This document shows positions 34,153-43,301 of a stretch of DNA of 64,000 nt, one piece after another (position 1 is the stretch's first letter; each line of letters opens with the position of its first letter). A program made the translations under genes and the position numbers. The stretch lies in contig CAZTDN010000005.1 of the NCBI GenBank assembly GCA_964611895.1, positions 59,517 to 123,516 on the forward strand, in the 5' to 3' direction. Source of the stretch: JAIEOG01 sp964611895 (GTDB taxonomy: Bacteria; Bdellovibrionota; FAC87; UBA2466). The notes beneath the pieces are model-generated. The model had not been told where the DNA came from. It did not search any database and saw nothing but the letters and a program-made list of their open reading frames with translations.

Positions 34153-35049
34153 GTGGCTCCCCCTCCTATTACATCTGATGCCCCGGTACGGGTCTGGTTG
34201 GCATTTTGGTTTGCAGCACTTTTTTGGGGAACGTCTTTTCTTTGGATTAAACTTGGGTTGGAGTCCTGGAACCCGGTTTCGCTCGTCGCTTTTCGGCTGG
34301 GCTTTGCGTGCTTGCTCTTCTTGCTGGCTCTTCGTTTGACTAGAACACCACTAAAGTTTCCTAAAACTCATTGGTGGGTTTTTCCGGTGGTTGGTCTGCT
34401 GAATCCCTGCCTGCCTTTTCTGCTGATTTCTTGGGCAGAACAAGAATTAGAGACAGGAGTTGTTTCCATTCTCAATGGAACGGTTCCGCTTTTTACTTTG
34501 ATTATTGCCCCGCTCTTGCTTTCAGACGAACGACCGACATGGCGCACTTGTCTAGGAACCGCCGTGGGCTTTGTAGGAATCGCAGTTTTGTTTAGCGGTA
34601 AACTCGAAGGTGGATTTTACGGAGGGGATAATTTTGCAAAGCTCGCCGTGCTCTTGGCGTGTCTTTTGTACTCCACATCGGCAGTGCTTTTGCGCCGGTT
34701 TACGCCAGCCATTCCCCCACTCTCCCAGGCGGCCTGGCTCAACGGGTTTGCCTGCGGCTTTGTTTGGCTTCAGGCACTTGCGACCGACTCACTCCGGCTT
34801 CCCCCCGCAACGGTGAATTGGATCGCCGTTGTTTGGCTGGGTGCCTTGGGAAGTTTTGGAGCTTACTCGCTGGGAATGTACGTGATGCTCAAGCGTGGTG
34901 CCACTCAGCTCGGCCTGATTAATTTTGCCTACCCACTGCTCGGCATGCTTCTTGGTGTGGTGGTGTTGGGAGAGGCTTTTCAGTGGAACCTCCTTCTGGG
35001 TGGCTCGCTGATTTTGGGTGGCATTGCCCTGGTAAAGGTAATCAAATAG
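34153..35049 (+). CDS. DMT-superfamily (EamA) transporter
   Basis: This 298-residue inner-membrane protein has about ten hydrophobic segments arranged as two EamA repeats. The first begins at FWFAALFWGTSFLWIKLGLE and the second near LACLLYSTSAVLLRRF; each ends in a glycine-rich helix. Members export amino acids or other metabolites. The substrate is not predictable. The start is the GTG at 34153, without a clear ribosome site, so a slightly different start is possible. It reads away from mutS with 107 bases between them. Confidence 0.82.
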   Translation: MAPPPITSDAPVRVWLAFWFAALFWGTSFLWIKLGLESWNPVSLVAFRLGFACLLFLLALRLTRTPLKFPKTHWWVFPVVGLLNPCLPFLLISWAEQELETGVVSILNGTVPLFTLIIAPLLLSDERPTWRTCLGTAVGFVGIAVLFSGKLEGGFYGGDNFAKLAVLLACLLYSTSAVLLRRFTPAIPPLSQAAWLNGFACGFVWLQALATDSLRLPPATVNWIAVVWLGALGSFGAYSLGMYVMLKRGATQLGLINFAYPLLGMLLGVVVLGEAFQWNLLLGGSLILGGIALVKVIK

Positions 35050-35192
35050 ACAGGGTGTCTACGGAGTGTAAAGACCTTGTATAACCTAAGTATTTAAAAT
35101 CATTGTGTTGTTTTGAGTTGCGCCTGATTGAGCATAGGTTGTCTGCACACTGCTTGTCTTAGGTCTAAATATATCCAGCACTTAGGCTGGTA

Positions 35193-35221
35193 TCCCCCTT
35201 GCTTTAGAAAGGCTTGGGGGA
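35193..35221 (+). promoter_or_regulatory. Hairpin that could mask the ribosome-binding site of the 35225 gene
   Basis: TCCCCC (35193-35198) can pair with GGGGGA (35216-35221), which is the Shine-Dalgarno sequence four bases before the ATG. A smaller CTTT/AAAG pair can form inside the loop. If it forms, initiation would be reduced. By eye only. Confidence 0.4.
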
Positions 35222-35224
35222 ACC

Positions 35225-36637
35225 ATGCGTACTGCGCAGATAATCTTTTTCGTTCTGTCTCTCACCAGCCCAGTCTGGGCTGACATGGCTTCAGACCCTG
35301 TTGAAGGTGAAAAAAAAGCTCGGGAGGCGCTGGCTAAAAACCTGCTGAAACTTAGCCAGTCGCTCGACATGAAAGAAGGCAAGTACGTCGAAAGCCAAGC
35401 CAGTGGCAAAGCGTTCGACCCAAATTCAGGCAACTCTTCTTTATCTAACACGACCATCCACTACAGCGTCGAGAGTACTTGTCAGGAGTGGGTAGGCGGA
35501 CAGTACTGCAAAAAATGGTTTGATCCTTTTTTCTCTCCTCACGGGCTGGGCGGGGACTTTTCACCCTTGGAAGGCTTGGTAGCTCAAGAATGGATGGCGC
35601 GACAAACAATTGACTCGGGAGAGCATTACCGTATTTGGCAGATCAAACGCGAAGCCGGAGGCGCCAATACCGACAACGAAGGAAAACTCGATCGCAGTGG
35701 AATTACCGAATGGAGACTGCTTCCGGAAGTTCGACAGAAAATCGAGCGCATCGGTGAACAAACAGCCGTGCGGCAGGTCGCGTTGACTTACGACGATAAC
35801 GCGCCCAAAAATCAACGGGCACAAACACTGCCCAATATGGAATCATTGCGAATGATGGCGAGCCGTTGGACAAAAATGTTCCGCAATCGCCTGGTATCCA
35901 ATCTAGCAGAAATGCGTGTGGGAGATAAACCCACCGAGTTCAGACTGAACGAAGAACTGCCGGATTGTGAAGCCTACGTTCAAGCGATGCAATCGCAACA
36001 AGAGCAAACAAAATCCGAGGAGCGTTTGGAACCGCAAGCGCGGTTGCAGCCCGAAACGCTAGCTTTGGACATGCAACAACGCTATCGCCAGTGTGTTGCC
36101 TTGCGCCAAGCTTCCATTCAAATGGTGAACCCCACCGTGGCCGACGGTAAGGCCACTCCCGGTGATGCGGAGTCTGAACGCATAGACATGTGGCGAACAA
36201 GAGTGAATATTGCCATGATCGATGGGGTTGGAATGGATCCCAACTCGATCGCAAAGCCTTCCAATGCGGTGCTCACGCGCCGCGATCTTGCGTCGGATCT
36301 TGCCAACTGGGAAGACGGTGGCTTGCGAATGAAAGGAAAAAAATCGCTCACCAATCGTCAACAGCTTCAGTCTTATAACAATCAGCTCGAACTGGCCGCG
36401 GTGGGAATGCAGGAAGTCGCCATGCGATCGGCCAATATTGCGGATAACAGCGCGTACATCAAAAAGTTTAAGATAAAAAATGGACAATATAACGCGGTTA
36501 AACTTAATAGCCTCACTCCTGAAATGCGGGGCGAACTAGCCGATACTTCCATGACCAAATCGAGTGTGATGAAAACCGGAGGGCCGGAAAACAAGCTTGA
36601 GCAAACCGCCGTGGAACTCTCGATCACGCGTCGTTAG
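35225..36637 (+). CDS. Secreted protein of unknown function
   Basis: The 470-residue product has a clear signal peptide (MRTAQIIFFVLSLTSPVWA, cleavage after AWA or so). The mature part is hydrophilic, rich in Gln, Arg and Met, with long helical stretches around residues 200-320. There are a few cysteines: CQEWVGGQYCKKW near residue 80 and two more near residue 250-290. I do not recognise a family. It overlaps the convergent ABC transporter ATPase by 4 bases. Upstream are 175 bases with no gene. It may act in the periplasm or envelope; no function can be assigned. Confidence 0.6.
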   Translation: MRTAQIIFFVLSLTSPVWADMASDPVEGEKKAREALAKNLLKLSQSLDMKEGKYVESQASGKAFDPNSGNSSLSNTTIHYSVESTCQEWVGGQYCKKWFDPFFSPHGLGGDFSPLEGLVAQEWMARQTIDSGEHYRIWQIKREAGGANTDNEGKLDRSGITEWRLLPEVRQKIERIGEQTAVRQVALTYDDNAPKNQRAQTLPNMESLRMMASRWTKMFRNRLVSNLAEMRVGDKPTEFRLNEELPDCEAYVQAMQSQQEQTKSEERLEPQARLQPETLALDMQQRYRQCVALRQASIQMVNPTVADGKATPGDAESERIDMWRTRVNIAMIDGVGMDPNSIAKPSNAVLTRRDLASDLANWEDGGLRMKGKKSLTNRQQLQSYNNQLELAAVGMQEVAMRSANIADNSAYIKKFKIKNGQYNAVKLNSLTPEMRGELADTSMTKSSVMKTGGPENKLEQTAVELSITRR

Positions 36638-37392
36638 ACGAGTTTTCCCTTCAGCCAATCACGAGCAGGGCCTTCTCCAAAAACCTGGGCGACACTCTCT
36701 ATATTCCAAAACCCTTCGCTTGGTGCCGTGTAAACCACCCGCCCGCTTTCTAGGGCACATACCCAGCTAGCCTTCGCTTTCACAAAAGAGAGGTCATGTG
36801 TACTGACCAAAACCCGGCAGGCATTGAGTGAGATGATGCCTTGCAGAGCTGACCAAAAAAAATGACGTGCTTCGGGGTCGAGGTGGTTCGTGGGCTCATC
36901 GAGCAGGAGGATTTCTGGTTCTTGTAAAAACGCACGGGCTAAGAAAGCACGTTGCCTTTGGCCAGGGCTCAGCTTCCCCAGTGGGCGCCGGCGCAGGTCT
37001 TCCAAACCAAACTGCAAAAGCGCGTGATCTCGCGCTTCGCGCTGAATCGGAGTGAGAGTTCCAAACCAGCCTTGTTTTTTTAGAAAAGCAATTGCTAGCG
37101 AGTCTTCTAGGAGCAATCCCGGAGGAAACGTGGGCTCCTGAGGAACATACGCAAGTCGATCAAATCTGGTCAGCGGCAGCCCCCCTAAAAAAATTGAACC
37201 AGATTGGACTACCGGATTTCCCAATAAAGCGTTTAGAAAAGTCGATTTTCCAGCCCCATTCTTGCCTACAAGGGCTGTAATCCCGGGCTGGTGGAACTGC
37301 ACACAAAGGGGTTCGGGTGTGACTTGCTGGTTGCCGTGCGCGAGAACGACTTCGTGGCAACGCAGCCAAATGGGTTGCTCTATCTCTTCCAT
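36634..37392 (-). CDS. ABC transporter ATPase (BtuD/FecE-like)
   Basis: The 252-residue ATPase has Walker A VGKNGAGKST, the Q-loop VPQEPTFP, the signature LSPGQRQRAFLARAF, Walker B ILLLDEPTNHLD and the switch His in VSTHDLSF. It powers import by the permease encoded just upstream. The start is the ATG at 37392, which overlaps the permease stop by 13 bases; a much longer in-frame extension upstream would read through the permease end and is unlikely. Substrate: cobalamin, haem or siderophore, not separable from this protein alone. Confidence 0.88.
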   Translation of the reverse strand: MEEIEQPIWLRCHEVVLAHGNQQVTPEPLCVQFHQPGITALVGKNGAGKSTFLNALLGNPVVQSGSIFLGGLPLTRFDRLAYVPQEPTFPPGLLLEDSLAIAFLKKQGWFGTLTPIQREARDHALLQFGLEDLRRRPLGKLSPGQRQRAFLARAFLQEPEILLLDEPTNHLDPEARHFFWSALQGIISLNACRVLVSTHDLSFVKAKASWVCALESGRVVYTAPSEGFWNIESVAQVFGEGPARDWLKGKLV

Positions 37393-38357
37393 AAAAGCAC
37401 CAAAAAAAGAGGCCCACCCAAGAGCGTTGTCACAACACCCACCGGAAATTCCATCGGAGGCAAAAGACTGCGTGATAGCGTATCCGATAAAAGTAGAAAA
37501 ATTCCCCCGACGGGTGCGCACAGTGCGAGAAGACAACGGCTAGAACTCGGGTGAAATACCAGTCGAACCCCGTGTGGGACGACGAGGCCGACAAATCCGA
37601 TCGTCCCCGTAAAAGAAACCATCCAAGCAACGAGCGCTGAACTCAAAATCAGAAAAAAAACACGAATTCTGCGGGCGGAGTAACCCAGAGTGCGACACAC
37701 GCCATCGCCAAACGCCAAGGCATCTAAGGACCGAGCTGCAAGTACCAACAACGCCAGACCAGCGGCAGTGAATAGCGCAAAATGTGTCGCCTGCTGAACG
37801 TTCAACCAAGGAACTTGTCCGAACAGCCACCGCAGAGACCCGCCCCCCACCGTTTGAGATTGGTACGAAAGCAACAGGAACAAGAGGGAAGAAAGCAGAA
37901 AATTAATCCCAAGACCAAAGAGCGTGATGCGTTCTTTTTCCTGTGAGCGTCCCAAGAGCGACAGTATCAAAATCAATGCCGTTACTACCGCTGCTCCCGC
38001 CAAGCCGATACCTTGCGAGATCAGGGATTGCGCTGCGATTCCAAAGAACGCTTCGCCAATGGCTATTCCTAGAGTTGCCGCACTTGATATACCCAGCACG
38101 TAGGGCTCTGCGAGCGGGTTATGAAAAAGAATCTGGTAAACCGCACCCACACAGGCAAGCAGGGCCCCGGCGAAAAAAACGAACACCACGCGGGGAAAGC
38201 GGAGCTCCAGAAGGACACGATGATCGGCTGTGTCTGCGAGCAAAGCTTGTCCCCAGTCCAGCGGCACTCCAGATCCGAGAGCCAAGGCGAGCGCACCTAT
38301 GCAGAGCAGGATCATGCTCAGAGTCGGGTGCAGTAAGACTGAGGAGTTCTTACTCAA
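37380..38357 (-). CDS. BtuC/FecD-type ABC transporter permease
   Basis: The 325-residue inner-membrane protein belongs to the FecCD/BtuC family, with about ten helices and typical motifs LRFPRVVFVFFAGALLACVGAVYQ and NPLAEPYVLGISSAATLG. GFVGLVVPHGVRL is the coupling-helix region. It forms the channel of a type II importer. The TTG start has GGGAGG five bases upstream. It overlaps the binding-protein gene by 8 bases and the ATPase by 13 bases, so the three are one translationally coupled operon. Confidence 0.92.
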   Translation of the reverse strand: MSKNSSVLLHPTLSMILLCIGALALALGSGVPLDWGQALLADTADHRVLLELRFPRVVFVFFAGALLACVGAVYQILFHNPLAEPYVLGISSAATLGIAIGEAFFGIAAQSLISQGIGLAGAAVVTALILILSLLGRSQEKERITLFGLGINFLLSSLLFLLLSYQSQTVGGGSLRWLFGQVPWLNVQQATHFALFTAAGLALLVLAARSLDALAFGDGVCRTLGYSARRIRVFFLILSSALVAWMVSFTGTIGFVGLVVPHGVRLVFHPSSSRCLLALCAPVGGIFLLLSDTLSRSLLPPMEFPVGVVTTLLGGPLFLVLLWKR

Positions 38358-39162
38358 AGCACCCTCCCGGCAGAGAAACTACGCTAGGAATGCGCTTAAG
38401 ATTCTGCAAGGGAGTCAGGGAAGCCCGCGCAAATAGATCGGCCTCGAGGGCGACAAAAGAAGGTGTGAGAGTGGGCCACCAGAAGCGGAATTTTTTCTCG
38501 GCGGGATCTTTTTCTGATGGGTTAAAGACAAGATGAAAGACACGATCGACTTTCTGAAGCATGAGCCATTCTGTGGTTACCGGCAAATAGGGAGATCTAA
38601 ACCGATCGGGAGCCCGATTTTGGTAACCCATTTTTTCTAGAAGTTTTGAGAGAAACGCGCCATGTCCCATGAGGATCGGTGGTTCAATCCAGACAAATCC
38701 GAGAAAGGAATGCGTACTCTTCATCGAAGGGATTTCCGCCAAGCAGCGTTCCATCTTCTCAAGCAAGTCCGTTGCGGAGTTTACTCCCAATTCCCGAGCC
38801 AATTTTTTACCGTCGGATAGCAGCGATGTGGGCGACTGCGTGTTCCAAACAAACACGCGGATCCCCAATGCTTGCAACGAAGCAGCAAAAGCGGAATTGA
38901 GGTTATGTGTATCGAGAATCAAGAGATCGGGCTTTAACGCGATGGCCTTCTCTAGGTTTGGCGCAAACAGCGGACCAATGGTTGGTAGCAGGCCGGCCTG
39001 CGCCGGGTACTGGCTACCGGAGCTAGTTCCGACAACCCACTGCCCTAGGCCGATTTGGAATAGAAGTTCCGTGGTTTGGGGACTGGTTGCCACCAGGCGC
39101 GCCGCGTGACAGGGAGCGCTCAGTACTAAAAGAGCCAGTGCGGTGCGTATTAGCGAGTTCAA
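38350..39162 (-). CDS. BtuF-like periplasmic substrate-binding protein
   Basis: The 270-residue protein begins with a signal peptide (LNSLIRTALALLVLSAPCHA). It then has the type III binding-protein fold with SPQTTELLFQIGLGQWVVGTS, LKPDLLILD and a long connecting helix. It captures the substrate for the permease and ATPase downstream; the pattern suits vitamin B12, but haem or siderophore are possible. No TonB-dependent receptor gene is near. The start is TTG, with only a distant GAGG, so it is uncertain. I looked for a B12 riboswitch upstream and saw none. Confidence 0.82.
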   Translation of the reverse strand: MNSLIRTALALLVLSAPCHAARLVATSPQTTELLFQIGLGQWVVGTSSGSQYPAQAGLLPTIGPLFAPNLEKAIALKPDLLILDTHNLNSAFAASLQALGIRVFVWNTQSPTSLLSDGKKLARELGVNSATDLLEKMERCLAEIPSMKSTHSFLGFVWIEPPILMGHGAFLSKLLEKMGYQNRAPDRFRSPYLPVTTEWLMLQKVDRVFHLVFNPSEKDPAEKKFRFWWPTLTPSFVALEADLFARASLTPLQNLKRIPSVVSLPGGCFE

Positions 39163-39366
39163 TGGGGGAAAAACCTCTGCCGCATGCTGCTTTTTTCTTC
39201 GGAGTTTGCCAAGTGCAAGCTGTATTTCGATGAAAATTCAATGTGTTGGTTTGGGTTGTATTTTTGTGCTGTGGTGAGTCAATTGAAATGCCGATAGAGC
39301 TGAAAGCAAGGGGGCAAACTGTTAAAATGAAATAGCTGGTCGAGGGTCTCTCGTACCGGATTACCT
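39163..39366. other. 204-base divergent intergenic region
   Basis: This region separates the BtuF-like gene (minus) from the 39367 gene (plus). It is AT-rich near 39240-39290. No convincing promoter hexamers, riboswitch or repeat was found. Confidence 0.4.
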
Positions 39367-39969
39367 ATGAAAAAAGCATCTACTCTTTCTGCGATTGCCG
39401 CACCTCGCGAGTTTTTCGCGAGCGAACTCACGGCCGTCATGCTCAAGCGCAATATCGACGCTCAGCCGGATGCGTTTGAATATCTCGTGGAACTATTAAC
39501 TAGGTTCATGGAGTCTGATGCCTTTTTTGCTCGCACCGCAGAGGGAAAGCTTGCGGATAATTTCTTAGTGGGCCTATACAGCGAGTACATTCAGGGCTCT
39601 CCGGAAATAAAACGTCAGGTGTTAAAACGTCTAGGCGATGTCTGCATGATGGTGACCGGATTTTTTCCGGACAGTTTGAACCGCAAATTAGTAGATGTGG
39701 ACTATTATGCCGGTATGGGTGGCGCTGCGTATTGGCAGTTGGCCCAGGAGCCGACGTCCCCCACCGTCTACAAAGAGCTCTCGGTAAAATTTAGAACTTT
39801 CTCCGGTCTGTTGGGAGAAATGAGCGAACGAAGTGGGCTTCAGTCAAATACCGACGTTTTACGCTTATACGAGCGCTGGATTCAATCGGGAAGCGAGCGC
39901 CTCAAAGAACGTTTGGCGGAGGAGGGGATTGAAACCCCCTTCCGCATCGAAATCAAAACACGCCATTGA
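39367..39969 (+). CDS. Hypothetical protein, conserved-looking, unknown
   Basis: The 200-residue protein has no signal peptide or membrane segments and is mostly helical. Features are a FLVGLYSEYIQ and RLGDVCMMVTGFFPDSL core and GMGGAAYWQL. I cannot name a family. The next gene starts by overlapping its stop by 4 bases, so the two are probably partners. The ATG is clear, but no strong ribosome site is seen. Confidence 0.65.
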   Translation: MKKASTLSAIAAPREFFASELTAVMLKRNIDAQPDAFEYLVELLTRFMESDAFFARTAEGKLADNFLVGLYSEYIQGSPEIKRQVLKRLGDVCMMVTGFFPDSLNRKLVDVDYYAGMGGAAYWQLAQEPTSPTVYKELSVKFRTFSGLLGEMSERSGLQSNTDVLRLYERWIQSGSERLKERLAEEGIETPFRIEIKTRH

Positions 39970-40604
39970 AAACCGCAGTCACCATCATTGATGAAGCGAT
40001 CAAGCGCCTCTACAATTTGTCGTCAGTATTGAAGGCAGAGGACTTTTTGTTGCAAGGAAACCTCCCTGTTCCACCGCCTGCTGGCAGCGCGCTGCTCATT
40101 GTCCCTTCTCAACCCGGTGGCGACATAGATGTAGGTATCTACTTGGAACCCCAAGTGCAGGAGCATTTGCAGTCCTTGTCTCAGTGGCCTCAGACCTGGG
40201 ATCATGGACTGCTCGCGGCGTTTGGAGTTGCGGCGGAAGAGATCAGCCACTTCCGGTACCTGGCCCACTTTGCACCTCAGGGCAGGGGAGTAAGTCAGCT
40301 GGAACTCGAGCTACAAGGCGAAATCGATAGGTTTATTTTGACATACTTTTCTGTCGGCGTATTTGAACCTGGGGGAACCCATTTCGAAAGGCTATTTCAA
40401 CTGCATTTCGATTCGTTTCGTTGGGCAGAACATCTTCGGCAGGCTGAAAAAGATCGGTATTCTGAAGCAAATCGTCTAGCAAAAGCGTTTTTGAGTAAAC
40501 AAGCCAAACTTTTGCGAAATACAAAACCTGAAAAAATGCTCCAAGCTCTGAGGGAATTTTATCGGCTGAGTTTTAGCGACAAGGTTACCCGAGCCACGCG
40601 ATAG
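39966..40604 (+). CDS. Hypothetical protein coupled to the preceding gene
   Basis: The 212-residue, mainly helical soluble protein has ALLIVPSQPGGDIDVGIYLEP near the start and AAEEISHFRYLAHF in the middle, with an acidic-His pattern (EEISH). Such a pattern could bind metal, but the family is unknown. Start TTG at 39966 forms a TTGA overlap with the stop of the previous gene. The 3' end overlaps the NuoN-like gene by 20 bases on the opposite strand. Confidence 0.62.
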   Translation: MKTAVTIIDEAIKRLYNLSSVLKAEDFLLQGNLPVPPPAGSALLIVPSQPGGDIDVGIYLEPQVQEHLQSLSQWPQTWDHGLLAAFGVAAEEISHFRYLAHFAPQGRGVSQLELELQGEIDRFILTYFSVGVFEPGGTHFERLFQLHFDSFRWAEHLRQAEKDRYSEANRLAKAFLSKQAKLLRNTKPEKMLQALREFYRLSFSDKVTRATR

Positions 40605-41817
40605 CTGGGAAGAATCCAAACACCCAAGTAGCCAGCGCCAGAATCCAAAGCAGCCGCTCCTGAAGTCTCAGAGGGAACGGCCAAGATCCTGTCTTTTGGA
40701 CCGGTTCAAAGACTCGCTTGCCGAGGTTCAAGCCGACATACATCAAGAATGGTAAAGAAAGACAAGCGACAACCAGAATCCACGGCTGGCAACGATGGCT
40801 CAGGTGACTGAGCATTAAAAGCTTTCCGGTCATGCCTCCCCCTGGCAGCGAGCTTGTGAAATTGAACAGCCCTGTCACCAGGAGAAATGCTAGGCATTTT
40901 TGGGAGTGCGCCATCCCCTGAAGGAGAGTTTCTGTCCTTTCGGCGGCATTTTTCTCCAGGACTGTAGCGACAAACAAGACGAGAAAAAGTGAGACAAAAG
41001 CGACTGTTGAGTCCAAGAATATTTCGCTTTCCAGCGATCCAGAAACTCCGGCTGCGACCCCTAGCAGTGTCCATCCCGCCTGCGCCGTGAGTCCGTACGC
41101 CAGAAAATTACTCCAGCGTGGGTCCACTAAGATACCCAGTGTGCCGGCCCAAAGTGTCGCGAGGCCAAGTAAGGACAGAAAATCTTCCCACTGTCCAAGG
41201 GAAGGTTGCAGCACGTCCGAGACAAACCCACACAAAAAGCCCGTTGCAGAAAATGCCAGAATCAAAGCGCCGATTCCGGAAAGGCTTTCTCGCCCTAACC
41301 GACACCGCTCGACAAGAGCCAAGTGAAACGGCACAGCGCCTATGCGTACAAGGATTCCCGTCAACCAGAGGGCGGTGCCGGTGTATAACAGCACGTCCGA
41401 GGCTTGCGCTTCGGCCTGAATGGCTTCGCTCATGAGCTCAAAAGACAGGGATTGGTACTGAGCATAAAAAAACGCCGCCCCGGTTGCCATCAGTACAAAG
41501 GAGAATAGGTCAGTTAAAAAAACCATGGGGAGGTTCTTGGATTTTCTCCCACCAAAAAACAGTGGCAGCGCGACGAGTTGCCAGCAGACAATGGCGGTCG
41601 CGAAGTTGCTCGAGGTAACAAGCCCTAGGGCTCCTATACCCGACAAGAATACGCGGATAGAAGCCGTGTTTCGGGATGCAGCGGGGAATTCGTAGCGAAC
41701 CAATACGATAGAAAGCGCCAAGATTAATCCGGTAGACAGCGCCCACCACAGGGCAAGATCCGACTGCCGGAGCAAGGGCGAAAAAAACGCAACGAACGGC
41801 GCTAGGTCCCAGTGCAT
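40585..41817 (-). CDS. NuoN-like membrane subunit, divergent
   Basis: The 410-residue hydrophobic protein resembles antiporter-type subunits of complex I (NuoN position). It keeps the VRIGAVPFHLAL stretch corresponding to FK-x-s-x-VPFH of NuoN, but the channel lysine reads Arg. The membrane Glu of helix 5, expected in WE-x-L, reads WQLVALPL. The second lysine position reads Ser. It is shorter than NuoN (about 480). Its start overlaps the NuoM-like gene by 16 bases. Reading as NuoN rests on gene order as well as on weak similarity. Confidence 0.7.
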   Translation of the reverse strand: MHWDLAPFVAFFSPLLRQSDLALWWALSTGLILALSIVLVRYEFPAASRNTASIRVFLSGIGALGLVTSSNFATAIVCWQLVALPLFFGGRKSKNLPMVFLTDLFSFVLMATGAAFFYAQYQSLSFELMSEAIQAEAQASDVLLYTGTALWLTGILVRIGAVPFHLALVERCRLGRESLSGIGALILAFSATGFLCGFVSDVLQPSLGQWEDFLSLLGLATLWAGTLGILVDPRWSNFLAYGLTAQAGWTLLGVAAGVSGSLESEIFLDSTVAFVSLFLVLFVATVLEKNAAERTETLLQGMAHSQKCLAFLLVTGLFNFTSSLPGGGMTGKLLMLSHLSHRCQPWILVVACLSLPFLMYVGLNLGKRVFEPVQKTGSWPFPLRLQERLLWILALATWVFGFFPAIAWLG

Positions 41818-43301
41818 TTGCGGGTCCCTTCCGAACCAGTTTGAGTTAGAAACGATTTGATTTCGGGCAACGGGGTCTGGAAACGTCGGGGGTGGCAGCC
41901 CAGCGCTATAGACAGAGCGATCAAGACCAGGCCTGCAAGCAGAGCTGTTTTACCCAGGTCGCTTCGCACGGAACCATCGTCGTTTTCGGGGGTACTTCCC
42001 AAGTAAAAAGGGATCGACAGAGCTACGAGGGAACAGACGTAGAGCCCCCAGGCAAAGACGATGAGCACTCCCAAGAGGGGTTCATAGGTATACACGCCGA
42101 GCAGGATCGTCCAGAGCGAAGCGAATCCGGCGCTGAGCGGAGTGGCCATTGCTATGAGGAGAAATAGACTGACCAAAATACTGAGGCGTGGCGACTGTCC
42201 GAACAAATACCCGATATCCTGGGACCGGCGCGCGAGAGTGTGTCTTTCCATCCATTCCAGGGAGTTGATAATGCCAATGGAGACGATCGCCCACGCAAAA
42301 GCATGCAAGACCGCTGCGTTAGCGGAGGAAGGCGACAGCAGTAAGGCGCCCAAGAGAGCAATGCATGCATTCACTCCGGTCGCTGCTCCAAACCATCTAC
42401 CCATATTGGTCCCCGTCCAGGCGAGACCTGATTGATAGAGGGCGCTGAGGCCGAGCCAGCCGATAAACCACGGAGAGAACCGGGCAAACTCGTCTGGGAA
42501 AACCGGAAGTACCCACGTCAGCCAAAAGTAAACCCCGATGAGCGAGCTGTTTCCCATGAGTATAAGAGCGCTGCGAAGGCCCGGCCCCTTGAGGATTTCT
42601 TTGAGCCAAAGATGCGCTGGAACACAAGGCAGTAGAAACAAACTCGATACCCCAGCCATGAGAAAAGCGATTTCGGTCAGAGAGAAATGCCAGAAAAGCG
42701 GCTCTGGAGAATGGGTGAGTCCTTTCAGGGCTGTGAGGGAGGTCGAAAAAGTTTGGAACTGCTCTTGGTGCATTCCTCCCAACACGACTCCGCAGGCGAG
42801 TAGTAAACAGCCCGATAGGGTTGCAAAGCCGAATAAAAACCCCGCCCTTTGGGGGGCGAGAATGTGGGCGTACAACGCCATTATGATCCAAAAAGCCTGC
42901 CACGCGACGCAGAAAGCAAACCAGTCTTGCGCTGTGAAAAGAATATTCAAAGCAAGTTGAGAGGCTTGCAATGCGCTCACGTCCCAATTGTCCCGGGCTT
43001 CGCCTTTTTGCCAAAGCGCTCCGCAAGAAACAAGTTGCGAAAAGAACAGAAACAGCAAGGAAAAGGGCGTCAAGGTTAGAAACACCGATGTTGCATGATT
43101 GGGAAGCCAGGGAAAGGAAATTTCCAATTCGGGTGCCGGCAAAGAAGTTCCGCTCCACCAAACCTGAACGATCATGGCCAAAGAGACCGCTGCACTTAGG
43201 CGTGCAACTCGAAATGAAAGGTACGGCGATAGAATCAACGACGCCGTCGCGCCAACTAGGGGCAATAACAATATCCAACAAAAAATAGTGAGTTGGGTCA
43301 C
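41802..43301 (-). CDS. NuoM-like membrane subunit, divergent
   Basis: The 499-residue protein is the normal length for NuoM and holds about fourteen hydrophobic helices. Its helix 5 carries CVAWQAFWIIM where NuoM has FWEAMLIPM, so Glu is replaced by Gln. In the region VPAHLWLKEILKGPG the WLPDAH consensus is altered, the lysine of FAVKMP reads Leu and the broken-helix lysine is missing. I set the start at GTG 43301, which gives a GTGA overlap with the NuoL-like stop, as used across this operon. Confidence 0.72.
   Translation of the reverse strand: MTQLTIFCWILLLPLVGATASLILSPYLSFRVARLSAAVSLAMIVQVWWSGTSLPAPELEISFPWLPNHATSVFLTLTPFSLLFLFFSQLVSCGALWQKGEARDNWDVSALQASQLALNILFTAQDWFAFCVAWQAFWIIMALYAHILAPQRAGFLFGFATLSGCLLLACGVVLGGMHQEQFQTFSTSLTALKGLTHSPEPLFWHFSLTEIAFLMAGVSSLFLLPCVPAHLWLKEILKGPGLRSALILMGNSSLIGVYFWLTWVLPVFPDEFARFSPWFIGWLGLSALYQSGLAWTGTNMGRWFGAATGVNACIALLGALLLSPSSANAAVLHAFAWAIVSIGIINSLEWMERHTLARRSQDIGYLFGQSPRLSILVSLFLLIAMATPLSAGFASLWTILLGVYTYEPLLGVLIVFAWGLYVCSLVALSIPFYLGSTPENDDGSVRSDLGKTALLAGLVLIALSIALGCHPRRFQTPLPEIKSFLTQTGSEGTRKCTGT

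Noticed and set aside
39285..39300. GCCGATAG like a flagellar sigma-28 -10 element
   Set aside because: No TAAA -35 element 15 bases upstream, and no flagellar genes nearby.
39163..39366. Cobalamin riboswitch upstream of the BtuF-like gene
   Set aside because: No B12-box or pseudoknot-like pattern seen on the minus strand.
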